64,000 nucleotides of DNA from JBEKTY01 sp049515555 (GCA_049515555.1 JBEKTY010000051.1:21670-85669); one strand, 5' to 3'; shown: positions 47,345-56,262, numbered from the stretch's first letter. Notes: generated by a model from the letters alone, not told the origin. Numbers and translations are program-made.

Positions 47345-49060
47345 ATGAGCGTACGTCACGTCTGCAAATGGTGCGCGGTCATCGCATGGGTGGCCTTGGG
47401 TTTGAACGTTGGCTTGGACAAGGTTCTATCCGCGCCGCCGGGCCCAGCGGATGCCCAGCAAGGGGTGCAAGTGCTCACGCGCGGGCCGGTACACGAGGCC
47501 TTTGCGGAAATGGTGACTTTCGATCCCCAGCCGGGCCTCGTGGTGCCGAAGGCGCCGCCGGCAGCCATCGAGGAATTGCCGCCCGACCAGAGGCCGGAGG
47601 GGGCCCACGTCGCTTGGATCCCCGGCTACTGGGGCTGGGACGACGAGCGGAGCGATTTCCTGTGGGTCAGCGGCATCTGGCGGGCCCTGCCGCCCGATCG
47701 CCAATGGGTGCCCGGCTATTGGAGCAAGTCCGCGCAAGGCTTCCAGTGGACTTCCGGGTACTGGGCCGGCGCCCAGGTGACCGCGGCGCAGTACTTGCCC
47801 GAGCCGCCTGCGACGATCGAAGCCGGTCCCAACATCGCCGCGCCCTCGCTGGAAGGCACCTGGCTGCCAGGCTGTTGGGTGTGGCACCTGGGCCGCTACG
47901 CTTGGCGCCCCGGTTATTGGACGGCCGTGCAGCCGAATTGGAATTGGGTCCCCGACCATTACGTCTGGGCGCCGGGCGGCTACGTCTTCGTCGGCGGCTA
48001 CTGGGATTACTCGCTCGGCCGGCGCGGCGTGCTGTTCGCGCCGGTTTATTTCGATGCGGGCCTGTACGCGCGGCCCGGTTTCTCCTACTCGCCTTCGATT
48101 GCGATCGATCTGGGCGTGTTCGCCAACCAGCTCTTCTTGCGGCCGCAATACGAACACTACTACTTCGGCGACTACTATGCCGCGAACTACCAAGCCGCGG
48201 GGTTCTACCCCTCGTATTCATACAACTCCGGCCGTTACGGCTACGATCCGATTTACGCTCACGAGCGCTGGCAGCATCGCCAGGACGGCCAGTGGGAGCG
48301 GCGCGTCGCAGCCGACTTCCAGAACCGCCGCGATCACGAGGATGCCCGGCCGCCGCGCACCTGGGCGGCCCAAAGCGCACTCGGCGCCGGCAAGTTGAGT
48401 TCCGGAGCGAGGAACCCCGTGGTGGCCGTGCCATTCTCCCAATTCACAAAGAACCCGAGCAGTCCGCTGCGATTCCAGCCGGTCGACCAATCGGAGAGAC
48501 AAAGGCTGGGTCAGCACGTGCAAGATGTGCAGCGCTTCCGCGACCAGCGGCAAAAGCTGGAAACCACCGCGGGGGCTCCCTCAGCCGCCCCGCTTGCCAA
48601 GGAACTCGCGCCGGCCAGAGTGCCGCTTCCCAGGTCTCCGATTGTGGCGCGGCCCGCCGCTGAGCTCGGAAAGGCATACGTTCCGCCGCAGATACACGAG
48701 GCTCCCAAGCCGGATTTGAGGGTCGAGCCCAAGCCAAGGCTGAATCGGCCCGCGCCGCAACCGCAGCTCCAACCCAAAGTTGAACGGCCCGCGCCGCAAC
48801 CTCAGCCGCGGGCCGAACGGCCGGCGCCCCAGCCGCAACCCAAGGTCGAACGGGCCGCCCCGCAGCCTCAGCCCCGGGTCGAGCGGCCGGCGCCCCAGCC
48901 GCAACCCAAGGTCGAACGGCCCGCCCCGCAGCCTCAGCCCCGGGTCGAACGGCCGGCGCCCCAGCCGCAACCCAAGGCCGAGCGGGAGGCCCCGCAGCCC
49001 CGGGGCAACGCGCCGGCAGCGCCACCAGCGGCGGGGGTGAAAGAGGAAAAACGCAAGTGA
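47345..49060 (+). CDS. YXWGXW-repeat envelope protein with Pro/Gln-rich tail
   Basis: 571 residues from ATG 47345 (AAAGGT upstream). Signal peptide (AVIAWVALGLNVGLDKVLSA). Residues about 75-260 carry repeated Trp/Tyr/Gly motifs: WIPGYWGWDDERSDFLWVSG, WVPGYWSKSAQGFQWTSGYW, WRPGYWTAVQPNWNWVPDHY and VFVGGYWDYSLGRR, the YXWGXW family. From about 460 the tail is tandem PQPQPRVERPAPQPQPKVER units (about 16 residues, 48-bp DNA repeats), probably spanning peptidoglycan. Cell-envelope role is inference; it sits among stress genes. Confidence 0.88.
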   Translation: MSVRHVCKWCAVIAWVALGLNVGLDKVLSAPPGPADAQQGVQVLTRGPVHEAFAEMVTFDPQPGLVVPKAPPAAIEELPPDQRPEGAHVAWIPGYWGWDDERSDFLWVSGIWRALPPDRQWVPGYWSKSAQGFQWTSGYWAGAQVTAAQYLPEPPATIEAGPNIAAPSLEGTWLPGCWVWHLGRYAWRPGYWTAVQPNWNWVPDHYVWAPGGYVFVGGYWDYSLGRRGVLFAPVYFDAGLYARPGFSYSPSIAIDLGVFANQLFLRPQYEHYYFGDYYAANYQAAGFYPSYSYNSGRYGYDPIYAHERWQHRQDGQWERRVAADFQNRRDHEDARPPRTWAAQSALGAGKLSSGARNPVVAVPFSQFTKNPSSPLRFQPVDQSERQRLGQHVQDVQRFRDQRQKLETTAGAPSAAPLAKELAPARVPLPRSPIVARPAAELGKAYVPPQIHEAPKPDLRVEPKPRLNRPAPQPQLQPKVERPAPQPQPRAERPAPQPQPKVERAAPQPQPRVERPAPQPQPKVERPAPQPQPRVERPAPQPQPKAEREAPQPRGNAPAAPPAAGVKEEKRK

Positions 49061-49074
49061 AAAGGCAAAGATAA

Positions 49075-49437
49075 ATGCAAGCCACCATAGAGCTGCCGAA
49101 AGCATTCTCCGTACGTGATGACCGTGAGCTTCCGCTCGTTAAGGACCTGATGGCACGGCTGAATCCAAAGCTGTCGGTCATTCAAGTCGCGACGGGGGTG
49201 CATGTTGACGGCGGCTACACGGTCAATTGGGGCCTCGTCTACATGGACGGCCAGCCGCCCACTGACGAGGAGCTGCAGGCCGCGTTGAAGGACGCGGGGC
49301 TCGATATCGAACACAATGCGGAGATTCAGCCATCGCGAATTTGGGCCAACAATGAACGGTGCCGGCCGGCCGACCCGCAAGTCGCCGTTCACGCTGGTAG
49401 GGGGCAGAATGGCGGGGGACGCTGCGATTTGCCCTGA
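49075..49437 (+). CDS. Hypothetical small soluble protein
   Basis: 120 residues from ATG 49075, 14 bp after the previous gene. It begins MQATIELPKAFSVRDDRELP and has a central strand-rich part (KLSVIQVATGVHVDGGYTVN). The C-terminal 30 residues are Gly/Arg-rich and less protein-like. No family recognised. Placement between two stress or glycan genes suggests cotranscription. Confidence 0.55.
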   Translation: MQATIELPKAFSVRDDRELPLVKDLMARLNPKLSVIQVATGVHVDGGYTVNWGLVYMDGQPPTDEELQAALKDAGLDIEHNAEIQPSRIWANNERCRPADPQVAVHAGRGQNGGGRCDLP

Positions 49438-49455
49438 GCGTCGAGGAGTACGTTG

Positions 49456-51306
49456 ATGTCAACAACCTTATCCGAAAAAGTGTACGCCGGGATGGGAGCG
49501 ATGCTTCACGAGTCGGGCGTCGCGTTTCGTGTCTGGGCGCCCCACGCCGACGCGGTGTCCGTCGTCGGCACGTTCAACGATTGGTCGGCCGACGCGCACC
49601 CCATGGAGCGGGAGGGAGAGGGGTATTGGTACGCGGACATCGCCGCGGCCGCCGTCGGCGACGAGTATCGCTACCGCATCGTAAGCGGCGACAAGCAACT
49701 GCTGCGCATCGACCCCTATGCCCGCCAGGTCACCAGCTCGGTGGGCAACGCGGTGGTCTACGACCCGCACTTTGACTGGGAGGGCGACGATTTCCACCTG
49801 CCGCCCGTCAACGAGCTGGTGATTTATGAAATGCACCTGGGGACCTTCCACGACAAGGAGGATGGGAAGTCGGACAAGTTCGAAGAAGCCGTTCAGAAAC
49901 TCGACCACTTGCAGCGCTTGGGCGTGAACGTCATGGAAGTGATGCCCTTGGCCCAGTTTGCCGGCGAGTTGTCGTGGGGATACAACCCCTCCTGCGTTTT
50001 CGCCGTGGAAACCAACTACGGCGGTGCAGCCGGCTTCAAGCGCTTCGTCAAGGCGGTGCATCGGGCCGGCCTGGGGGTGATACTGGACGTCGTCTACAAC
50101 CACTTCGGCCCCGGCGACCTGGATCTATGGCAGTTCGACGGCTGGAGCGAAAACGGCATGGGCGGCATCTACTTCTACAACGACTGGCATGCCGATACCC
50201 CTTGGGGGCTGACTCGCCCCGACTACGGCCGCAAGGAAGTCCGCCAATTCATCCGCGACAACGCCTTGATGTGGCTGGAGGAGTATCACGTCGACGGCCT
50301 GCGGCTGGACATGACGCTGTTCATGCGCAACGTGCGGGGCAACGGCGATCCGGGCGGCGACTTGCCCGACGGCTTGAGCCTCGTACAGTGGATCAATCGC
50401 GAAGTGCGGCAGCGCTATCCGGGACGCATCACTATCGCCGAGGACTTGCAGAACGACGACCGGATGACGAAGCCTGCGGACCAGGCCGGCGCCGGTTTCA
50501 CGGCCCAATGGGGCGCCCGTTTTGTGCATCCCGTGCGGGCTACCGTCATCACGCCCAACGACGAGTATCGGTCGCTCGACGTCATTCGCGGGGCGATCGA
50601 GGGCCGCTACAACGGCGACCCCTTCCAGCGCGTCGTCTACAGCGAGTCGCACGACGAGGTGGCCAACGGGAAAGCCCGCGTCGCTACGGAAATCGATCCC
50701 CACGATCCCGACAGTTGGTGCGCACAGAAACGCACGACCTTGGCGGCGGCCTTGGTGCTCACGGCGCCGGGCATCCCGATGCTCTTCCAGGGACAGGAGT
50801 TCCTTGAAGACGGCTGGTTCCAGGATTCGGTCCCGCTGGACTGGCACAAGTCGGAGGAGTTCAGCGGCCTGGTGCGGATGTATCGGGACCTGATCCATCT
50901 GCGTCTCAATCGGTCGGGCTGCACGCGCGGACTGTCAGGATCCGGACTTAACACCTTCCATCAGAACCAGGCCGACGACGTCATCGCCTATCATCGCTGG
51001 CACCAGGGCGGCCCCGGCGATGACGTGGTGGTCGTCGTGAATCTCTCCCACCTTGCCCACGAGAACTACAAGTTGGGGTTTCCGTCGGCGGGCACGTGGC
51101 GATTACGGCTGAACAGCGACTGGAACGGCTATAGCCGCGCCTTTGGAAACCAGGCCTGCTCCGACGTGGTCACCGCGGCGGAGCCCAGCGACCAGCCGCA
51201 AGACCCGAGCACCGCGCAGCGGGACGGCTTCCCCGCCCTGGGAACGATCAATATCGGGCCGTACAGTGTGCTGATTTTTTCCCAAGATCCACTTGTTCAC
51301 CAATGA
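49456..51306 (+). CDS. GH13 alpha-glucan branching/debranching-type enzyme with CBM48
   Basis: 616 residues from ATG 49456 (GGAG upstream). The N-terminal CBM48 is VAFRVWAPHADAVSVVGTFN and DWSADAHPMEREGEGYWYAD. The GH13 barrel has all signature regions: VILDVVYNHFG (region I), DGLRLDMT with the nucleophile Asp (II), RITIAEDLQ with the acid/base Glu (III), and VYSESHDEVANGK with His-Asp (IV). It is most like 1,4-alpha-glucan branching enzymes or maltooligosyltrehalose trehalohydrolases; the choice is not settled by sequence alone. With the stress genes around it, glycogen or trehalose metabolism during osmotic or dormancy stress is plausible (inference). Confidence 0.92.
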   Translation: MSTTLSEKVYAGMGAMLHESGVAFRVWAPHADAVSVVGTFNDWSADAHPMEREGEGYWYADIAAAAVGDEYRYRIVSGDKQLLRIDPYARQVTSSVGNAVVYDPHFDWEGDDFHLPPVNELVIYEMHLGTFHDKEDGKSDKFEEAVQKLDHLQRLGVNVMEVMPLAQFAGELSWGYNPSCVFAVETNYGGAAGFKRFVKAVHRAGLGVILDVVYNHFGPGDLDLWQFDGWSENGMGGIYFYNDWHADTPWGLTRPDYGRKEVRQFIRDNALMWLEEYHVDGLRLDMTLFMRNVRGNGDPGGDLPDGLSLVQWINREVRQRYPGRITIAEDLQNDDRMTKPADQAGAGFTAQWGARFVHPVRATVITPNDEYRSLDVIRGAIEGRYNGDPFQRVVYSESHDEVANGKARVATEIDPHDPDSWCAQKRTTLAAALVLTAPGIPMLFQGQEFLEDGWFQDSVPLDWHKSEEFSGLVRMYRDLIHLRLNRSGCTRGLSGSGLNTFHQNQADDVIAYHRWHQGGPGDDVVVVVNLSHLAHENYKLGFPSAGTWRLRLNSDWNGYSRAFGNQACSDVVTAAEPSDQPQDPSTAQRDGFPALGTINIGPYSVLIFSQDPLVHQ

Positions 51307-51317
51307 GGAGAACTGAA

Positions 51318-51473
51318 ATGCTTGGTACCGTTCTGCTTGTGGTTCTGGTTCTGCTGCTCCTGGGTGCGTTGCCCGCCTGGCCCCATGCCAGAAACTGGGG
51401 CTATTACCCGAGCAGCGGGTTGGGATTGGTTGTGATAATCCTGCTCGTGCTGCTGCTCATGGGACGCCTTTAA
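51318..51473 (+). CDS. DUF3309 membrane miniprotein
   Basis: 51 residues from ATG 51318 (GAGGAG upstream), 11 bp after the GH13 stop. MLGTVLLVVLVLLLLGALPA, then WPHARNWGYYPSSGLGLVVI and LLVLLLMGRL: two membrane helices joined by the family loop ALPxWPxxRxWGYxPSxGLG. Function unknown; often found in stress islands with CsbD and DUF1328. Confidence 0.9.
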   Translation: MLGTVLLVVLVLLLLGALPAWPHARNWGYYPSSGLGLVVIILLVLLLMGRL

Positions 51474-51507
51474 TCATCACAGGCCGCAAAGTAAAGGATA
51501 AGACAAC

Positions 51508-51702
51508 ATGAAAGCTCTACTGTTTGTGGTCGTCCTGTTCCTGGTCGGCATCGCCGGCTTGGGCTTTTATCGAAATTGGTTCAACATTTCGACCAGCAGC
51601 ACGGACCAAAAGCCCAGCGCTACGTTCACGGTGGACAAAGACAAGATCCACGCGGACGAGCAAGCGGCCAAGGACGAGGTACATGGACTCGCGAAAAAGT
51701 GA
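51508..51702 (+). CDS. Small membrane-anchored protein, possibly C-terminally truncated
   Basis: 64 residues from ATG 51508. One N-terminal membrane helix (MKALLFVVVLFLVGIAGLGF) and a charged, disordered tail (VDKDKIHADEQAAKDEVHGL). In-frame bases after the TGA still read like protein (SKTTGDLTDTVKQ, then TAG), reminiscent of KTGDL motifs in longer relatives, so the present stop may be a recent truncation. Family not named. Confidence 0.75.
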   Translation: MKALLFVVVLFLVGIAGLGFYRNWFNISTSSTDQKPSATFTVDKDKIHADEQAAKDEVHGLAKK

Positions 51703-51922
51703 AGCAAGACAACCGGCGACCTGACCGACACGGTCAAGCAATAGCAGCGCCGCCCGCGGGATTCGTTGCGAGGGAGCCGTGTGTCGAAAGTGTTCCGTTT
51801 GCGACCAACCGTCTCTGGACGGTGTCGGGCCGCCTGAAGCCACGTTGTGCGATTGAGACGTTAATCACGGGCCCTGCGGGCAATGTGCCAACTGGGCCCA
51901 CCTTTGTGAAGGAGAATATGCC

Positions 51923-52099
51923 ATGTTACGGCTCGCTATTGTGTTCCTGGTCATCGCTCTGGTTGCTGCCTTCCTTGGCTTCGGAGGCGTGGCAGCCCTC
52001 TCCTGGGAAGGAGCCAAGATACTTTTCGCCGTCTTCCTCATTCTCGCGGTGCTGGCCTTCTTGGGGCACGGGTTCAGAAGGCGGCCGTTCTGGGGGTGA
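51923..52099 (+). CDS. DUF1328 membrane miniprotein (YtjA-like)
   Basis: 58 residues from ATG 51923 (AAGGAG upstream). MLRLAIVFLVIALVAAFLGF then GGVAALSWEGAKILFAVFLI and LAVLAFLGHGFRRRPFWG: two helices with the GFGGVA..AW.GAKILF.VF..L..L family core. Stress-associated in other bacteria. The 220-bp spacer before it (51703-51922) shows no gene apart from the truncated coding-like tail of the previous gene. Confidence 0.93.
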   Translation: MLRLAIVFLVIALVAAFLGFGGVAALSWEGAKILFAVFLILAVLAFLGHGFRRRPFWG

Positions 52100-52250
52100 C
52101 GCAAGGCTCGCTTTTCAATCCCGCGTTGGGAGGTGCAGGATCGTTTCCCCGCCAACGCCCGGTCAGGCATTCCGGGGGGCGGCTTCGGAGGGCCGACGCA
52201 CTGAAAACCCGTTAGCGCTTGAACATGCCACGTCAAGGAAGGTATCTATC

Positions 52251-52958
52251 GTGAACAGAGAAGCGTTCGTTCAATCGCGGTCGAATGGCTCGGCCGCCAC
52301 TGGCGTGTTGATGGCCGATCCCGACGCGTCGCTCCCGCCGGTGTATCGAGAGTCGCTCCTACGGGAGGGTTTTGAACTGCGGACGGCCGTAACCGGGCTG
52401 GAGTGCGTCGCTCGGCTGCGCGAGCGCGTGCCCGACGTGCTCGTGCTCGAGCCGCAATTGCCGTGGGGCGGAGGCGAGGGAGTCCTCACGATCATGGGCG
52501 AATCCCCCGAGTTGGCGACGGTGCCCGTGATGATCCTTACCTCGTGCCGCGATTCGCATGTTTTGAAAGGCATGGAGCGCTTTCCGATCAGCGACTATCA
52601 GGTCAAACCGCTGGCGCCGCGTCGATTGGCGGCGCGGCTGCGCAGTTTCCTCGACCATCCCCGCTTGCGTTTCACTTTGGGCGACCACAAGACTCGTCTG
52701 GAACGTGCGATCGCGCGGCGAACCGGCGGCCGCGTCCGGGACTTGCGCGTCGAGGTTCACGGCGGGCACGTCGTTATGCGCGGCTGCGCCGAATCGTACC
52801 ACGTCAAGCAACTGGTCCTCGCCGCCGTGCTCGAAACGATGGAAGCATCGCAGTCGCGAAGCCTCAGGGTCCAGTCGGAAATCGAGGTATGTGGCGATTG
52901 TCAATCGACCGTCCCGGCAATGTGCTTCAACTCGAAAACCAAGCGAGGTGACCAGTGA
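52251..52958 (+). CDS. Atypical response-regulator receiver (Glu at phospho-site) fused to a BON domain
   Basis: 235 residues from GTG 52251 (AAGGAAGG upstream). Residues about 18-140 are a receiver fold: GVLMADPDASLPPVYRESLL (acidic pocket), VPDVLVLEPQLPWGGGEGVL, VPVMILTSCRDSHVLKGMER and ISDYQVKPLAPRRLAARL (conserved Thr/Ser and Lys). At the phosphoacceptor position the residue is Glu (VLEPQLP) instead of Asp. Residues about 160-225 are a BON domain (LERAIARRTGGRVRDLRVEV, GGHVVMRGCAESYHVKQLVL). BON domains bind phospholipid or envelope components. The downstream GT4 gene starts inside its stop (GTGA). Confidence 0.88.
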   Translation: MNREAFVQSRSNGSAATGVLMADPDASLPPVYRESLLREGFELRTAVTGLECVARLRERVPDVLVLEPQLPWGGGEGVLTIMGESPELATVPVMILTSCRDSHVLKGMERFPISDYQVKPLAPRRLAARLRSFLDHPRLRFTLGDHKTRLERAIARRTGGRVRDLRVEVHGGHVVMRGCAESYHVKQLVLAAVLETMEASQSRSLRVQSEIEVCGDCQSTVPAMCFNSKTKRGDQ

Positions 52959-54190
52959 ATACCGTTCGACCCCTATTTATATCGACCTATCCGCCGGAAG
53001 AGTGCGGGTTGGCGACGTTCACCAGGGACTCGGCCGACGCCGTGGACGGGGCCGCACCCGATCCCGTGTCATCCGTGGCGGCCATCCGCAAGACGTGCGC
53101 GCGCGGTTACGAGGACCAGCGCGTGGTGCACGTCATCGACAACAGCCGCCCGGAGGCCTACCGCCTGGCCGCGGAAGTGGTCAACGACGGCCCGTGCGAC
53201 GTGGTGAGCTTGCAGCACGAGTTCGGCCTGTATCCCGGCGATTGGGGCCGCCGCGTGTTGGAGTTCGTCCAGGGCTGTCGCAAACCGCTGGTCACGACCT
53301 TCCACACGCTCTTGACCCGGCCCGACCCGCTGCCGCGGCGCTTGATTCGGAACCTGGCGGCCCGCAGCCAGGGCATCGTGGTCATGACCAGGATCGCGGC
53401 CGACCTGTTGGCCCGCGTGTACGGCGTGTCGGGTCCGCGCGTGCGGGTGATTCCGCACGGCGTGCCCGAGGTCCCTTATCATCGCAACGGCGCGCACAAG
53501 GCTCGGCTGGGACTCAGCGGTCGCCGGGTGATCTGCACCTTTGGGCTCATCAGTCGGGGCAAAGGGCTGGAATACATGATCCAGGCCATGCCCCGCATCG
53601 TCGCCGCCTGCCCCGAGGCCGTGTACCAGATCGTGGGCGTCACCCACCCGCAGGTCAAGCGTCAGGAAGGCGAGGTCTACCGCGAAAGCCTGATCGCGAT
53701 GGCCGAATCGCTGGGCGTCGGCGGGCACGTGCGTTTTGTGAACAAGTATCTCAGCCTGGCCGACCTGCTGGTGCATCTACAGGCCTGCGACGTATATGTC
53801 ACTCCCTATCCGGGAAAGGACCAGATTGCCAGCGGCACCTTGGCCTATGCCTTGGCCGCCGGCGGCGCGGTGGTCAGCACCCCTTACCTGTATGCCGAAG
53901 AAGTCCTGGCCAACGGGCGCGGTCTGCTCGTGCCCTTCGGCCAAAGCACGGCCATGGCCGATGCCACGCTGCGATTCCTCAACGACGTTGCGTTTCAGCT
54001 TGAAACCCGGCACCGGGCTTACCAATACGCAAAACCGATGTTCTGGCCCAATGTGGGGCGGCAGTATCTGGAGTTCTTCGACCAGGTTGCGTCGGAAAGC
54101 GAACCCAGCCGGCAGTGGCCTTATCGCAAGGCTTCTCCTGAGATGGTCGATCTGCGCAGCCCCCGTGAACTCGTGCCGGGAGGCCGATAA
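52955..54190 (+). CDS. GT4 family glycosyltransferase
   Basis: 411 residues from GTG 52955. GT-B fold: N-terminal FISTYPPEECGLATFTRDSA, a central domain with VVSLQHEFGLYPGDWGRRVL and VIPHGVPEVPY. The C-terminal nucleotide-sugar domain has RRVICTFGLISRGKGLEYMI, RFVNKYLSLADLLVHLQACD and VYVTPYPGKDQIASGTLAYA, the E/D-rich retaining GT4 pattern. Transfers a hexose to form an alpha-linkage; acceptor unknown. It is translationally coupled to the receiver-BON gene upstream and to the toroid protein downstream (TAATG). Confidence 0.92.
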   Translation: MNTVRPLFISTYPPEECGLATFTRDSADAVDGAAPDPVSSVAAIRKTCARGYEDQRVVHVIDNSRPEAYRLAAEVVNDGPCDVVSLQHEFGLYPGDWGRRVLEFVQGCRKPLVTTFHTLLTRPDPLPRRLIRNLAARSQGIVVMTRIAADLLARVYGVSGPRVRVIPHGVPEVPYHRNGAHKARLGLSGRRVICTFGLISRGKGLEYMIQAMPRIVAACPEAVYQIVGVTHPQVKRQEGEVYRESLIAMAESLGVGGHVRFVNKYLSLADLLVHLQACDVYVTPYPGKDQIASGTLAYALAAGGAVVSTPYLYAEEVLANGRGLLVPFGQSTAMADATLRFLNDVAFQLETRHRAYQYAKPMFWPNVGRQYLEFFDQVASESEPSRQWPYRKASPEMVDLRSPRELVPGGR

Positions 54191-55296
54191 TGCACGCCAG
54201 CGACGGAATCGCCTTGAAGCACCTGGACCGCATGACGGACTCGGCCGGGTTGATCCAACATGCTGTTTACAGCATCCCGCGGCGCGAGAGCGGCTACACG
54301 ACCGACGACAACGCCCGGGCCTTGCGCCTCGCGACGCGGCTCTGGGACCGGCACCCGGAGAATCGCATGCTCAGCCGGGTGACGACGTATCTGAGCTTCC
54401 TGGAGCATGCCCGTTGCCCCGTCCGCGGTTTTCACAACTTCCTGAGCTATCAGCGCGACTGGCTGGATGCCGAGGGCACGGGCGATAGCCAGGGCCAGGC
54501 GGTCCGCGCGCTGGCCGAGGTGCTGGGCAGCGGTCTGCCCGACGGATACCGCGCCCTGGCCCGCGAGTTGATCGACGCGGTTACGCCCGCGCTGGCCGAT
54601 TTGCGGAGCCTGCGGGCCGAGGCCTACGTGATCCTGGCATGGGGACATCTCTCGATCTCCGGGGTGCAGGACTTTGCTCCGCTCGAGAACGTGGCCCGAG
54701 CCGCGGCGCAGCGACTGGTGGAATGCTACCGCCGTTCCTTGCGGCCGGATTGGCCCTGGTTCGAGTCGCGGATGACTTATGCCAACGCGGTGTTGCCGCA
54801 TGCTTTGTTCGTTGCCGCCCGCTGCTGGCCGGAGGAGGATTTTCTGGACGTGGCGGAAGCGTCGTTCGCCTTCTTGGACCGCACCACCAGCGTCAAGAAT
54901 GTCTTCTGGCCGGTCGGAAACAGCGATTGGTACCCCCGCGGCGAAGAGAAATCGCCCTACGATCAGCAGCCGGTGGAGGCCGTCACCATGGCCGACGCCG
55001 CGCTGGCCGCCTGGGACCTGCTGGGCGATGAAAAGTACCGGGCTGCGTTTCACCGCGCATTCGCCTGGTTTCATGGCCGGAATAGCCTTCAGCAGCCGCT
55101 GGTCGATGTGCACTGCGGCGCCTGCTATGACGGCCTGCAACGCTGGGGCGTGAATCGAAACCAAGGCGCGGAATCGATGCTCGCCTACTTGTGGGCCGAA
55201 CTGAACAACAAGGACCACGCGACATGCGTCGAGGATCGACGATCCCTAACAAGTACGCGGAGCTGTTCCATCGCCACGGCGACAACCCCATCCTGA
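54190..55296 (+). CDS. (alpha/alpha)6-toroid protein, glycosyltransferase partner
   Basis: 368 residues from ATG 54190, overlapping the GT4 stop by one base. Helix-rich with family phrases RESGYTTDDNARALRLATRL, PVRGFHNFLSYQRDWLDAEG, TGDSQGQAVRALAEVL and RMTYANAVLPHALFVAARCW. Proteins like this occur fused to or beside GT4 enzymes and look like glycoside hydrolase or phosphorylase toroids; acidic residues in TTDDNAR and AEGTGDSQGQ could be catalytic. Enzymatic role unproven. Its last 73 bases overlap the GH130 gene and its C-terminal tail is low-complexity. Confidence 0.82.
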   Translation: MHASDGIALKHLDRMTDSAGLIQHAVYSIPRRESGYTTDDNARALRLATRLWDRHPENRMLSRVTTYLSFLEHARCPVRGFHNFLSYQRDWLDAEGTGDSQGQAVRALAEVLGSGLPDGYRALARELIDAVTPALADLRSLRAEAYVILAWGHLSISGVQDFAPLENVARAAAQRLVECYRRSLRPDWPWFESRMTYANAVLPHALFVAARCWPEEDFLDVAEASFAFLDRTTSVKNVFWPVGNSDWYPRGEEKSPYDQQPVEAVTMADAALAAWDLLGDEKYRAAFHRAFAWFHGRNSLQQPLVDVHCGACYDGLQRWGVNRNQGAESMLAYLWAELNNKDHATCVEDRRSLTSTRSCSIATATTPS

Positions 55297-56234
55297 CGGC
55301 CCGCGACTGGCCCTATCCGGCCAACACGGTGTTCAACGCCGGCGCGTGCCGGTTGGGCGCGGAGACGGTCCTGCTCGTCCGCGTTGAGGACCGCCGGGGA
55401 CATTCGCATCTGAGCGTGGCCCGAAGCGCCAACGGCGTGTCGGACTGGCGGATCGACTCGCAGCCTAGTTTGGCGCCCGATCCGGCCAACTACCCGGAAG
55501 AAGCGTGGGGCCTGGAAGACGCGCGGCTGACCTGGGTCGAGGACCGCGGCGGGTGGATCATCGCCTACACGGCCTACTCGCACAGCGGACCGTTGGTGGC
55601 GCTAGCGGCCACGACCGACTTCGTCACTTTTTCCCGGCTCGGCCCGGCCATGCCCCCGGAAGATAAGGACGCGGCGGTCTTTCCGCGCCGCTTTGGCGGC
55701 CGCTACGCGATGATTCACCGGCCGGTTTCCACGGGCAGCTCGGGGGCCCACGTCTGGCTTTCTTTCTCGCCCGACCTGAGCCATTGGGGTGGGCACCAAA
55801 TCCTCTTGCACGCGCGGCAGGGCGCATGGTGGGACGCCAACAAGATCGGCTTGGGCCCGCCGCCCTTGGAGACAGCCGAGGGCTGGTTGATCCTGTATCA
55901 CGGTGTGCGCGTGACTGCCGGCGGGTGCTTGTATCGGCTTGGCCTGGCCTTGCTCGACCTGGAGGATCCGCGCCGCGTTCTGCGGCGCAGCGACGAGTGG
56001 GTTTTCGCACCCCAGATGCCCTACGAGCGGCAGGGCGACGTGGGCGGCGTCGTGTTTCCCTGCGGCTGGATCCTGGACGTGCCCAGCGGCACGATCCGTC
56101 TCTATTACGGCGGCGCCGACACCTGCCTGGCCCTGGCCACCGCGCAACTCGCCGACGTGCTAAACTACCTTCACACGTGCCCGGTGCCGCCGGCGCAGAA
56201 GCGTGCGGAAGTAGCCCTGACGCGCGAGAACTGA
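55224..56234 (+). CDS. GH130 beta-mannoside phosphorylase-type enzyme
   Basis: 336 residues from ATG 55224, which overlaps the previous gene by 73 bp. The five-bladed propeller signatures are NTVFNAGACRLGAETVLLVR, EEAWGLEDARLTWVEDRGGW (catalytic Asp in GLEDAR) and KDAAVFPRRFGGRYAMIHRP. The phosphate-binding Arg/His region includes DANKIGLGPPPLETAEGWLI and a C-terminal FPCGWILDVPSGTIRLYYGG. GH130 enzymes phosphorolyse beta-mannosides. Together with GT4 and the toroid protein this suggests turnover of a mannose-containing oligosaccharide; the product is unknown. A second GH130 gene lies 2.4 kb downstream. Confidence 0.92.
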   Translation: MRRGSTIPNKYAELFHRHGDNPILTARDWPYPANTVFNAGACRLGAETVLLVRVEDRRGHSHLSVARSANGVSDWRIDSQPSLAPDPANYPEEAWGLEDARLTWVEDRGGWIIAYTAYSHSGPLVALAATTDFVTFSRLGPAMPPEDKDAAVFPRRFGGRYAMIHRPVSTGSSGAHVWLSFSPDLSHWGGHQILLHARQGAWWDANKIGLGPPPLETAEGWLILYHGVRVTAGGCLYRLGLALLDLEDPRRVLRRSDEWVFAPQMPYERQGDVGGVVFPCGWILDVPSGTIRLYYGGADTCLALATAQLADVLNYLHTCPVPPAQKRAEVALTREN

Positions 56235-56262
56235 TCGGCGAACGAGTTGTTGCGACTCAGTT

